Part shown: positions 48,453 to 58,975 of the stretch, piece after piece | How the letters are laid out: every line of letters starts with the position of its first letter | Position numbering within the stretch: position 1 is the stretch's first letter | Assembly: GCF_000213175.1 (NCBI RefSeq) | Contig: NW_009799104.1 | Span: 712,205-776,204 of the forward strand | Direction of reading: 5' to 3' | DNA length: 64,000 nt | From: Neurospora tetrasperma FGSC 2508 | Lineage: Eukaryota > Ascomycota > Sordariomycetes > Sordariales > Sordariaceae | Made by a program: the position numbers and the translations under genes | The notes under the pieces: model-generated | Seen by the model: the letters and a program-made list of their open reading frames with translations, nothing else | Database searches by the model: none | Told to the model about the DNA's origin: nothing

Positions 48453-49712
48453 ATGAACGCCGAAGGCCACCGATACCGATCGCGGTCACCTCTCCCTGGT
48501 GGCTCAAGATCCACACATCACGACAGGAGAAGGTCAAGATCGAGGTCAGAGAGGTACGACGACAAGCGGGATCGCAGGCATGGAGAGGGACGTGATAGAC
48601 ATCGGGAGCGATCAAGAAGCCGAGACCGTGAGAGGGACCGGGTCAGAGACAGGGATCGCCACCGGCGGCGGCACGAGGACAGAGACAACCACCGCCATCG
48701 CTCCCACTCATATGAACGATCCAAGGACGAACCACCCAAACCCCTCCCTTTCAACTCCCGCCAACTCTCCCGCTCCGACTACCCCAACTTCGAACCGCTC
48801 TTTGCCCAATATCTCGATATCCAAAAACAACTTTACATCGACGACCTAGACGACTACGAACTCCGCGGTAGATGGAAGAGCTTCGTCAAGAAGTGGAACC
48901 GCGGCGAGTTGGCAGAGGGGTGGTATGATCCCGAGAGGTTCGCCGGAGCAGCCAAGGAGGCCGCAACAGAGAGCAGAGTACCCCGTTCCATCGCCGAAGC
49001 AAGCAGTCTCAAGGAGAAAGACAGGAAGGGGAGGGCGGTCTCAACGATGTCTGAGGGTGACAACCCCGAATCGACAACAGCAAGACCATCCATCGAGACC
49101 AACGATACACCACAGCCCGACTCCAACCCTCCCCAGATTCTTCAAAATCAAGAAGAAGAAGAAGACGACGCTTCAGACTCCGACTACGGCCCCACCCTCC
49201 CCGGCCAGTCCTCCTCCTCCCGGACTCACGCCCATGGCCCCACTATTCCCTCCTTAACCGACCTCACCCTCCACCGCGAGACCCTCGCCGAAGAGTCTGC
49301 CACACAACGCGCCTCCTCTCTCGAAGCCCTGCGCACCCAACGCAAAGCCGATCGCGCCCTGCAAAAAGAACGACTCGAAGACCTGGTCCCGCGCGCCGAC
49401 GCCGGCACACGCGAGCGCCGGCTTGAAAAACGCAAAGAGCTGAACGAAAAGCTAAAGTCCTTCCGAGAACCGTCGCCGGGAGGGGAGGTGGCTGAAAGCG
49501 AACTGATGGGTGAAGGGGATGGAGGAGGATTGGAGGAGTACAAGCGGATGATGAAGAGGGAAGAAGTCAAGAAGACGGAGAGGCAGCTGAGGAGGGAGGA
49601 GATGGAGCGAGCGAGGGCGGCGGAGCGGGAAAAGAGGATTCAGGAGGCGAAGGAGAGAGAGGATAGGGTTATGGAGGGGTTGAAGGCGTTGGCTAAGGCT
49701 AGGTTTGGGTAG
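48453..49712 (+). CDS. RS-rich nuclear protein of unknown function, splicing-related by composition
   Basis: A single exon encodes 419 residues. The first in-frame ATG is 48453. Residues 1-90 are dense in RS/RD/RE/RH dipeptides, like SR-type splicing proteins. Residues about 105-155 hold a conserved-looking block, SDYPNFEPLFAQYLDIQKQL followed by WKSFVKKWNRGELAEGWYDP. The centre is acidic and low-complexity, and the last 100 residues form a charged, probably coiled-coil region (EYKRMMKREEVKKTERQLRR). The gene overlaps no neighbour and is divergent from the EFM7-type gene. I do not recognise a characterised homologue. A role in RNA processing is an inference from the RS domain. Confidence 0.8.
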   Translation: MNAEGHRYRSRSPLPGGSRSTHHDRRRSRSRSERYDDKRDRRHGEGRDRHRERSRSRDRERDRVRDRDRHRRRHEDRDNHRHRSHSYERSKDEPPKPLPFNSRQLSRSDYPNFEPLFAQYLDIQKQLYIDDLDDYELRGRWKSFVKKWNRGELAEGWYDPERFAGAAKEAATESRVPRSIAEASSLKEKDRKGRAVSTMSEGDNPESTTARPSIETNDTPQPDSNPPQILQNQEEEEDDASDSDYGPTLPGQSSSSRTHAHGPTIPSLTDLTLHRETLAEESATQRASSLEALRTQRKADRALQKERLEDLVPRADAGTRERRLEKRKELNEKLKSFREPSPGGEVAESELMGEGDGGGLEEYKRMMKREEVKKTERQLRREEMERARAAEREKRIQEAKEREDRVMEGLKALAKARFG

Positions 49713-50520
49713 GGCTGTTGGGTAGGTAGATATGTGGATTTGGGAGATGAAACAGTGGGTGTTTACTTTTCCGGGACCCTATTCAATCCGGGGAAGGCAT
49801 ACGTGTCGCTGAACTTTTGGTTTGATGATGTGAGATAACAAAAGCGTGGCGTAGGATGCTTGAATTTCTTGCTTTGTGCACATTGGCTTTAGAAGATACA
49901 ACAAACAGAAATTAACAGGTAAAGCTTAATTCTTTTCTCGTCCTAACAGGTGACCTCGCCAAGTGCTTTACACAGCCGTCATTCTAAAGCTTTTCATATT
50001 GATCCCTATATATGATATTGTTGTTTTGGTATCTTGTAACCTACAATGTCTGCCTTATGAAGACAACGGTGTTCATTCCAACTAACAAAGCGATCTGATT
50101 GGTGGAACGGCTTCACGTTGCATTGAGTTGGCCTTCTTGTCTTCTTCTAGCATGGAGTAAGCAACCAGCCGAAGGAAGAACACCCCCGAAATCCAAGTCC
50201 AGAACAAGATAAAAGCCTGGATCCTAATCCGAACTTCGGGACAGAAAGTCTCCATTTACATTGACATTAACATCAACAACAACAAGCCACGCCGCACCTT
50301 GACATCATTGGAAAGTTGCAACCTTTTTCACGAGGTAGCGCCTCCAAACTTGACGACACCGGAGGTACCAGCTTTTCCACACCCTCTCTCTCCAACAACC
50401 TCAAGTTCGATATCAATCAAGGTAAGATACTTCCCTCCCCGTCTCACAGAGAAGATAAAGATGCCTCAGTTACTAACAACCCTTCCCAGCCCAACCAAAA
50501 CGGGACCACAACAACAAACA
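49713..50520. other. Intergenic region with a 5' UTR intron
   Basis: It contains the 3' UTR of the RS-rich gene and the promoter of the small membrane protein. A convincing leader intron runs 50422-50489 (GTAAGA donor, TACTAAC branch, CCCAG acceptor). The ATG at 50461 lies inside it and is therefore not the start. Confidence 0.55.
50422..50489 (+). other. 5' UTR intron before the small membrane protein
   Basis: Donor GTAAGA, TTACTAAC branch, CCCAG acceptor, 68 bp. It removes the upstream ATG at 50461, leaving 50521 as the first start. Confidence 0.75.
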
Positions 50521-51374
50521 ATGCCTATCACCACACCCACAATCCTAGGCCTTCCCACCTCCCACCTCCCCCTCCTCCTCCACTTGTTAATCGAAACCCC
50601 CGCCTCGCTCTCCTTTCTCTTGCGTCCTGAATCGCAACTTCCCCTTCTTTCTTCCTCTTCTTCTTCCTCTTCGTCTTCCCCATGTCCATCTCTATCTCCC
50701 TCTCCCACCACCGAGGACCCCTCCTCTTCAACAAATCATCCTCCACGGCAATCACCACCCATCACCCCCCAACAAGCAACAGAAGCCCGCCTCATCTTGC
50801 GCAACTTTGGCGGCCTACTACTGAGCGTCAACTGCCTGGTTATTTACCTCCTCTTCTTGTTCCATCATCATCATCATCGATTTTCTACTACGAGGCCAGG
50901 CCCAAACCCAGGAAATGGAAATGGAAATGGAAATGAAAATGGAAATGAAAATGGAAATCAAGAAGAAGAACAAGAGCTGATTAGAGGGGTTACCGCGTGT
51001 TTGAGTCTTTACCATGTGTTTCCGATATATAGGGCTCGGAAGAGGATTTGTATGTCCTCTTCCTCCTCTTCTGCGGTAGATGAAAAGAAAAGGAAGAAGG
51101 GTCTGAGAGGGGAGGAGAAGGAGGGGGAGAAGGAGGGGGAGAAGGAGGGGGAGAAGGAGGGGGAGAAGGAGGGGGAGAAGGAGGGGGAGAAGGAGGGGAG
51201 AAGGAGGGGGAGAAGGAGGGGGAGAAGGAGAAGGAGAAGGAGAAGGAGAAGGAGAAGGAGAAGGAAGATATGAAGGATGAGACCCAAAAGACACTTGGTG
51301 GACCGGTGGTGCATTTTGTGGTTCACATGATTGTGGGAGGGTTGATGGGTGCTGCTGGTCTTGGACTTTTGTGA
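50521..51374 (+). pseudogene. Small membrane protein with frame shift in an internal minisatellite (broken or mis-sequenced)
   Basis: From the ATG at 50521 the frame gives ILGLPTSHLPLLLHLLIETP (hydrophobic), a Ser/Pro linker, RNFGGLLLSVNCLVIYLLFL (TM), an Asn/Gly linker, ACLSLYHVFPIYRARKRI, then a Glu/Lys/Gly tract. That tract is a 12-bp repeat (51115-51265). In one unit, at about 51198, a base of the G-run is missing, so the annotated frame ends at an Arg-rich TGA near 51273. In the frame entered by that 1-nt change, the downstream sequence is open and reads LGGPVVHFVVHMIVGGLMGA to a TGA at 51374, a fourth hydrophobic helix typical of this fungal family of small four-helix proteins. Three explanations remain: a real inactivating slippage, a strain-specific length state, or an assembly error in the repeat. 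Function unknown. Confidence 0.65.
51115..51265 (+). repeat. 12-bp coding minisatellite (GAGAAGGAGGGG)n passing into GAGAAG repeats
   Basis: Seven units stay in register from 51115 to 51198, then the register shifts by one base, followed by two more units and about seven GAGAAG half-units. On the + strand it encodes EKEG/EK; after the shift it encodes RRRG/RR. Confidence 0.9.
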
Positions 51375-52307
51375 GGTCTATCGATCTTTTGAAAAGGTAT
51401 TGGAAATAGTTGGGCGGGGAGCGTGGGAGAGAGAATACCTATGTGCAACGAAGAGACTAATCTACTTGGGATTTGTCTCACTTACGTGCGCGGAATTTGG
51501 TCAAGGAATGGCATATTTATGCTGGGTGTAATTGGAGGTGAATACTTAGAAAGCAGCATTGGTTACGTGTCTATCTACCCATGTAGCTACATAACCTGGT
51601 GTTTACTCATTTTCTGGAAGAGAGAGAGAGAGAACTTGCTATGCCTTTCCTGAATCGTAAACATGAACTCATAACATTTATACCGTGTTGACTCTTCTCA
51701 AGTCTGGAGATGAAAAGTATTCTCGACAGAGCTTGTAGCCGCCAACTCAAAGACTGTTCCTGCTCCGTCTGCTAAACTTCCGGATAATCGGAATGTCCTG
51801 GACGTGAGGCATATGAGGGATATGGAACCCACGTTCCTGTTCCAGCTCATCATCCTCATCCTCATAGTCATCACTTCCTTCCTCTGCTGCGAAATCGCGT
51901 TCATCAAACCCACGATACTCTCTCTTCTTCGTCACCTCAAAACCATGACAATGACCAGTAGCATCACGCTCGTCCTCCTCCTCCTCTTTTCCCTTGGCTT
52001 CACCCCGAGCAGCTCCCTGGGCTTTCTAAGCCACATGAGATTCTCCCTGGCCGTGGCCCTGAGCACCATTTTCTTGATCCTGACTTCCCTCCACCGAGTC
52101 TTCGCTCGACTCCAGTCTGGAACTACCACCCTCACTTCCAAGTCCAGCAGAAGTCTTACTCCCACCGATAATATCAACAACATCACCACCACCGACAACA
52201 TCACCATCACCGCCAGCAACATCCAGCGGTTCCAACCCCAACCCAACCTCCACCATCTCCTTGCCCTGCAGTCCCATAAGCGGAATACTACCAACCCCGT
52301 TCCTCTC
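51375..52307. other. Region downstream of the cyclodeaminase stop
   Basis: The left part (51375-51740) holds no gene. From 52307 down to 51747 on the - strand, the cyclodeaminase frame continues open for about 188 codons apart from two TAG codons (52310-52308 and 52028-52026), ending at TGA 51747. The plus strand also has a long open frame here because of GGT/GAT-type composition. Either 3' UTR or an extension; see findings. Confidence 0.5.
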
Positions 52308-53921
52308 CTAAAAGGCCGGAATATGAGTGCCCACGCCCTTCTGCTCCGCGAAATCCACCAGCTGCATGCCGACCGTCAAGTCCATCAATCCGAGACCGAC
52401 GCTCTTGTAGATGACGTTGCCCTTTTGCAGCCAGCGGGCCAGCTCGTCTTCCGTCTCCTTCTTCTTCTTCTTTTCCTTCTTTTTCTCTTCGTAGTCGTCA
52501 CCGCGATCGGGGTTGCTGCTACGGCTGCGGGAGCGGGAGGCGCGGTGGACGATGCTCTGGAGGGAGAGGTGGCGGCTGTGGCGGGGGCGCCTTGTCTTTT
52601 CACTGCTGTCCCTGTTAGAGGAGGAGTCCTTTTCCTCGGTGGGAGCGATATTGATGGTTAGCGTGGAGGCGGAGGCGGAGAGGGTGTCGGTGTCGACATC
52701 TGTCGAAGTATGGGAGGAGTCGTTGTCGGTTTCGGAGAGGGCGATGCGGTTGAGCATTACTAGTTCTCCGAGTCTGTGAACGTTTCGTTAGTATTATCAT
52801 TCAGCAAAAGTAACGAAGCCAGAAGAGGGGAATACATACTCGACCAAATGCCTCGGCCCCAGTCCAGCCTCAATCAACTCCCCGGCCTCCTTCAACGCTC
52901 CGTCCAGGGTATCAACCACCACCACGCCCCCCTCGATTGCATGCTTATGATGGTGAATGATCCTCTTCCCCGCCTGATCCTGAATCTTCACCGCCTGCTG
53001 AATCAGCTCAATCGGCACCTCCCTCATCTGCGGCGTATAACTTCCAATCGCCACAATCAGCCTGCCCTTCCTCCTTGCATCCCTTTCCGTCAAGATATTT
53101 CCGTCAAAGAGACACGCCGTGCTGGGCGTGCAGCAGAAAATCACATCCGCGCTCCGCACCTGGTCCCTTAGCAACCGCTCATACTCGCCATAGCTGGGCG
53201 TCAACACGCCAAAGTGCGTATTCGTCCACCCTTCGCGCGCCTTGATGGCAGGCGAGACCTCGTAAAACCGCCGTAGCATGGCGCCGCACGAGGGCGAGAA
53301 GCGCCGGTTGATCACGTTGACGTACTTGATGGTGGACCCGCGCAGGAGTAAGGTCAGGCGCACGTGCCAGTAGGCTTGCTCGCCGCAGCCGAAGACGGTG
53401 ATGGTCTTGACATGATCGCGCTTATGGACCAGACATAAGGAGGCCAGTGCCGTGCGGAAGGCGGTTACCGTGCTGGCGTGGATGATGCCCCGCGGAGAGC
53501 CGTTGGGGTTGAACAAGGTAATGGCGCCCGTGGGCCGGATGAGCGGGGTGGTGGCGTCTTGGCCGGCTTCTTCTTGTTGTGTCGACTTGACTATTTGCTC
53601 GGCGGAGGAGAGGGTGATGACTGGTGGGGGGCCTGGTTAGTATCCCATCCCGTTTGCGATGTAATGCGAAGACATCATACCTTTGACACCGTGACCGGCT
53701 GGACTACATGATGGCATGAACAAAGTGGTGGCGCCGGTGATGCCGCTGCGGACTACCGTTCGCTCGGGCTGGTGGATGAGAGCTTGACCGGGCGTATGAG
53801 CTCCGGTAGAGTATACGTGGAGAGCATCTCTAAGGTTCTCGCGGAAGGACTCGAGCTCGTCTAGTGTGAGGTTGTCCAACAGCGACTTGATTTCGTCGTC
53901 GGTGAGGATGGAGAATGTCAT
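52308..53921 (-). CDS. Ornithine cyclodeaminase/mu-crystallin family protein
   Basis: Three exons (53681-53921, 52840-53620, 52308-52773) give 495 residues. Joins use GTATGA with an ACTAAC branch and GTATGT with CACAG, and both restore the frame. The N-terminal MTFSILTDDEIKSLLDNLT start is followed by LFMPSCSPAGHGVK, the NAD-binding Rossmann segment KTITVFGCGEQAYWHVRLTL, DVIFCCTPSTACLF, and a closing YKSVGLGLMDLTVGMQLVDF. A Ser/Arg/Lys/Glu-rich insertion of about 90 residues (residues 360-450) interrupts the C-terminal lobe; it is longer than usual and low-complexity. Family members convert ornithine to proline with loss of ammonia, or act as NAD(P)-dependent imine reductases, so the substrate is uncertain. 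The family end (GxGT-x-I-x-x-F) agrees with the TAG used here. Confidence 0.88.
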
Positions 53922-55871
53922 GATGATGTCTGGATGGATGATATATCGAATGAGTCCCTGCTTGAGAAGTTTGTGAGACAGAAGGGTCCCGATGTTCCCC
54001 ACGGTTTCAGATATCAAGTGGGATGTCCAAGTTGGATGGCGTGGTTACGTTGAAGTGTTGATCCGCCAAGCCGTGCCCAGCAAGCAAGTAGTAATCCGTT
54101 GGCTTCCATGGTTTGCATCATGTCCGTCATCCGGGCAAACGGTCGGCTTGGGCTTGGCTCCCGTCCGCGGGTCAACGGTTTAGACATTCAGTTTAAGAAG
54201 GCGAATCGGATGAGAATTGACACCTTTTCACTATCCGGAACGGAAGGTAATCCCCCGGCTTTGTTGCTTTGGTCCGGCAAGTGAGACCCGGTGGTGGTTT
54301 CTACACCATTTACGGCGTTACGGTCCACTTCTGTGCATCATCCACACTAACACCTACTTCTACGTTTGGAGAGAAGCTAGAGGTAGGAACTCGTTTGTTA
54401 CTGATCACAAAGCCATCCAAACAGATTCCAATATCAACTGTCACGAATTTCCTCTTCCCAACCGTTCGTCAACCATTTCCCTTGGGGATTCGACGACCCT
54501 TTCCACCGCTCAGTGGACCTTTGGACATCAGACGGCGACCGCCCGACCAGCTTCCCCGGAGCCCTGACGTCGTCAACTTCATGCCGGGTGGATTTCTCCA
54601 AAATTCAAGGATGGCTTTCAATGCCATTTGCCACAAGGTTAGGTATCCTCAAAGGTCCAGACCCGGACTGTGAAAAGCTTGTTTTTGCCCAGCACGTGGT
54701 TGCTTTCTTTTTTCTTTCCTTCTCTTGAACATTTCACGTCATGGCCGGAAACCGGAGGAGGGGATGAAGGCCGCCTGTTCGTTCGAAAAGTCGTCCATTG
54801 CATTTTTAGAAGGTGGGTGAGGTGGGGTTACCTGTCGTTCCCCAAAGTACAATGAGGGGTACCTACAGCAACGGCTCTGCTTGTAGGGTTAGGGTCAGGT
54901 GTATCCTGAGGATTCAAATGATGGATGGACAGACACTGTGCGATAACGCCGATAAGGGTTTACTGTGCTGTAATGAACTGCAAGCCCGTCACAGCCTGGA
55001 ACCTCCATTGGTACACTACGACGACAACAGCCAAACAATGCACATTGTCAAGAATTGCTTGCCTGCATGTCATGAATGCTATGTAGACTCTCGAATTCCT
55101 GAAACCTTGACCGCTAGTGTTCTCTGTCTGTTCTGGAATCAGCAATTTCGCATCTTCTTTGCGTTCGAGTCATGTACTGTCCATCTGCCCGTCAAATGGT
55201 TGCGATAACGGAACCCGCGGAAGCTAATGATGGCTGTGTGCTTGTATAAGTCGTGATTTTCTATTGGTCATTTTTCTGTTCACCGTCACCCAGGTTCTCG
55301 TGAAAAGCTCTTGGGTCAACATTACGATAGAAAGGCCAGGACAGCAGTTAGGAAGATCATGAATATCGAACATTGCCCTGTAGGTAAATATGAATCATGT
55401 ATTCTGTATATCCCAAAAAACCAACTCAACTCTCAACTCCCTGCAATGATATGCTCCTCCGTAGAAAAGTCCGTGATAAGGATGTAAACCATAGTGAGAA
55501 AAGCACGGACTGTCAGGATCTTGTGCTGCTTACTGCTGCTCCAGCCTTCTTCCAAGTTCCTCCATCCATGTAATTTCTCCAACAGCATGATAATCCATGC
55601 CCAAATGACCCAAAAATGCAAAACATCTCGTTGCCGAACACGTCAATGCCCTTTGCCCGGCTTGCTCAACACCCGATAGATCGCCAAGACATCCCGCGCG
55701 ACCTGCCAAGTCTACCCAAGCCAAACCCCCAGAAAAGGCACCGTTACACCGTTGCAACCCGTCTCTTGGTCGCCCGTTGGCGAACTCGCTAGTGTAGTGT
55801 AAATCTTTCCCCGCAATCTCAACATGAACCTCAACCATGTGCTTCCATGTTCTTGTTGAGTTTGGTGTACT
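53922..55871. other. Intergenic region between cyclodeaminase promoter and carbonic anhydrase 3' UTR
   Basis: The promoter of the cyclodeaminase-like gene lies at the left and the 3' UTR of the carbonic anhydrase at the right. Several short + strand frames (54217-54567, 54813-55208) show no recognisable motif or bias. Nothing else can be supported. Confidence 0.45.
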
Positions 55872-56629
55872 TTACTGCGCAGCAGCAATCGCAGCCTCGC
55901 CATCCTGTCCAAACACAAGCTGACCATGCTTGCCCCTAACAACATGGTCGCCCTTTCCCGCGTGAGCCGTGCCGCACCCGAGCTCCTTGATGCGTCCGCA
56001 GCTGATATCAAAGAACACACCATGGACCTCGAGCCCACGCTCCGCAATGGCTTCCCGAATCGTCGCGTTGTTCATGAGCACCTTGATGCCCGCCTCCACG
56101 TTGAGCTGGGCGATGCGCATGATACGCTCCTTTTCGTCTGTGATGGCCTCGAGCTCTTCGGCGTGGTTGAAGCGGACCGTCTTGAGAGGGAGCAGCCAGG
56201 TATCGAGAACGCCACCCACCCGGACGTCGGAAAGGGCGGCGGCCGCACCACCGCAGGCTGAGTGGCCACAGAGAACAACGTGCTTGACCTTGAGATTGGC
56301 GACGGCGTACTCGATCACAGCCGTAGTGTTGATGTCGGTGGGGGAGATGATGTTGGCAATGTTGCGGTGGACAAAGACATCACCGGGTTGCATGCCCAGA
56401 ATAGTGGTCTCGGGGCAGCGAGAGTCGGAGCAACCGATCCAGACTGTTGAAACCAAGTTAGGACAGATAAAAGAGAGGCAAGGTAAGTGGGATAGAATGA
56501 TGACTTACGGATTTCCGGAGACTGGCCGCCAGCAAGCTTGGGGAAGAATTGGGGATTCTGATGGGCCTTGTAACCAGCCCAAGCATTGTTGGAGCTCAAG
56601 GCGTAGTGGAATGTGTTATCGGCGGACAT
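55872..56629 (-). CDS. Beta-class carbonic anhydrase
   Basis: Exons 56509-56629 and 55872-56443 give 230 residues. The 65-bp intron has a GTAAGT donor and a CAACAG acceptor, with a phase-1 join. The enzyme interconverts CO2 and bicarbonate, supplying bicarbonate for carboxylases and CO2 sensing. Zinc ligands of the beta class are present: Cys45 in WIGCSDSRCPET (with the Asp47-Arg49 dyad), His101 and Cys104 in CGHSACGGAA. The family motif GDVFVHRNIANI follows the first cluster. No mitochondrial presequence is visible, so a cytosolic location is likely. Confidence 0.95.
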
Positions 56630-58975
56630 TTTGAAAGATGGAACGAGTTTGGGTATCAAAGGTTGAAGAGACGAGGCAAAGATACGTCACGCTAAACTAT
56701 CGGGTTGTGTTAGCCAGCAGTGTTATGCAAAAGCAAGACGTGCAGCAGGACTGAAGCGGGGGAGGACAAACTTGAGACCCTGGACAAAAAAGTAGCTCGA
56801 GCGAGGACAGAGGATGATAGGTTCGTTTGATGAGAAGAGAAACGCGGGCCGGCGGCGTAAGAGTAGGAGTGGAGGGATGATATAAGAATATGAAGCGGGT
56901 ATCAAAAGGTAAGCTCAGTACCCGGGATTCGGAGTAGACTAGAGGAGCTCGAGATCCGCCTGCGGTCCACGCATGTGTAAGTATAGGAGCTTGTAGATCC
57001 CGAATGTATTGGCCCACGATAACAGGACATCCAATCGTACGGAACGTGGTGTCCGTCTTGTGGAATAACAACTGAAGAGATGGTGTAGACGGATGTTGTT
57101 GAGCTGACCAAGCGTCTTGTGAGGTTCATCAGCCGGACGAGATGAAATGATTCTTCTCCTCCAACCCTCTTCTTCTTCTCAAGTCCCAACTCCGATACCA
57201 GACCTCTGGAAACTCGATACCGTTCAGTTGCAATCTTCCAGAAGCAAAGGCTGTAATCTCCTGGAATGCCCGGTATCCTCACCAAGTCCCCGTATGATGG
57301 TGGACTGGTTTGGAGCTGAACCCCACTGATTCACTTGAGGCTTGCGGGATCCGATGAATCGGGAGGGGCCAAATGTAAGGTCCCAGAGTACAGACATCCA
57401 CAACCACACGCCAAGAATAGACCCGTCACCGACATGAACGGTATTTTCGGAGGCTGGTTGATTCTTTTTGACTTTGTTGTCTAGTAAAGTATCGAGAGAG
57501 ATTGGGACTTACCAGGTGGATATGCTCTTCAGGAGGCCGTCGTCTTTAACTCGGCCGTAGTCTGAGATGCGAAGGGCACAAACTTCGGTTGTGTTGTTGA
57601 TATCAGAGCGAGGAGAGGGCACAAGAGATCAGAACAAAAGGACTTCAAGATCAAAAGACCTTCGAGAACTGCAGCTACCCGTCATATTGGGGGGCACCCG
57701 CCGGCTTTTGTAGATGAACTAGATTTCCCCATATTCTCGGACTGGAAAGCCAAACCCTGCTTGTTTCCATCATCTTGCCTGGAGTTTAGTCCAGGATAAG
57801 AAGTGTTTTCTCAACAAAATGCCGGGAAGGCGCTTCTGTCTTCAGCATTGTCACGGTGCATGGCCGAGTGGGAGGAGTTGGGATGCAGACTTTGGGAGGC
57901 ACCACCCACGCCCCGGTCAGCCACTGTGAAGAACGCCGGTGGAGGAACCCCTCTCAGCGCCGGAAATATCGAATGGAGGGATGGACCAAGCACAAGAGCT
58001 CTCGCGACTCCGGGAATCATCATGGGTGTCCCGGTCCCATATCAAATGCATCCACATACATCCGAACCAGAAGGACACGAGGGCGCGAAAAGGGTGCTTT
58101 GCGCAGAAACTTTCTGACAGCTTTGAACCCATCATGGATCACCCATTGTCTGACCTCAAAGTGGCAGATAAGCTTCAGATTTCCCCAAATTGCCAATGGC
58201 GGAGCCGATTCGCCGTCACCGGACAGCCGGATTCTCGGTATTTTGGTACAACAACAAGGGGGGGCAGTCCCTGACGATCGTTCCCTAGCGCCGGTTCGCA
58301 TTGATTCTGTCAGTTCCTTTGAGTTTGGCAATAGCCATCAATTCAACAAGCACCCAGACATAACAAGGGAAGGATGAAGAAAATCAATTGTTAAATAGCA
58401 TTATATTTATTCTGTATAAGATGTTATCGAGACCGTTTGGGCCAGCCTCATGGCCAAGGATAGACAAGGAACCAAATGTCTCGTGTCCATAAAGACCGAA
58501 CCCAAAAGTCAAAAAACAGTCAAGTAAACCATCGTCAAGTGATGGCATGTGGCACTACTTTCATGCACGAAAGTCCCGAGAGCAAAGAGGACTAAAGTGT
58601 TTGGTAATAGTAGGGCAAAAAGTTTATCTTGGCACGATAAAATCCTTCAACACATGAGCGTGGGTATATGAGCTCAATGTTGTACACACTAATGCCGTTC
58701 AAGTTCACGATGAGATGGGGGAATGGGAGGATGGGATCGGGAATCCATGGTTAACTGACCTGGGGGGAAGGGAGATGGGTCTTCATCACACTGGAAGAAA
58801 GCAAAAACTGGGTATCATTTGTTATTCACAACGTCTGAAAGCAACCTTGGGACGTCTGCTACGGCGGAAGTAGGCAGTTCATTTGACCCTGATCTGATTT
58901 TGGTATGTCCAATACGAAAACCGATAGTGTAAGCGCCATGTCCCAACCGTGTTCGATTACACCATGAGGTCAAAT
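56630..58975. other. Intergenic region upstream of carbonic anhydrase
   Basis: The promoter of the carbonic anhydrase (-) should occupy the left and the 3' UTR of eL8 (-) the right. Short overlapping frames at 57800-58380 on both strands show no motif. No gene is supported. Confidence 0.45.

Noticed and set aside
51804-52661. 285-codon + strand open frame antisense to the cyclodeaminase 3' exon
   Set aside because: Its openness follows from the GGT/GAT and GAG-rich codons of the opposite strand; the Leu/Ile/Thr-rich translation has no motif.
57803-58377. Overlapping short frames on both strands upstream of carbonic anhydrase
   Set aside because: No motif or codon bias, no splice sites that extend them, and comparable openness on both strands.
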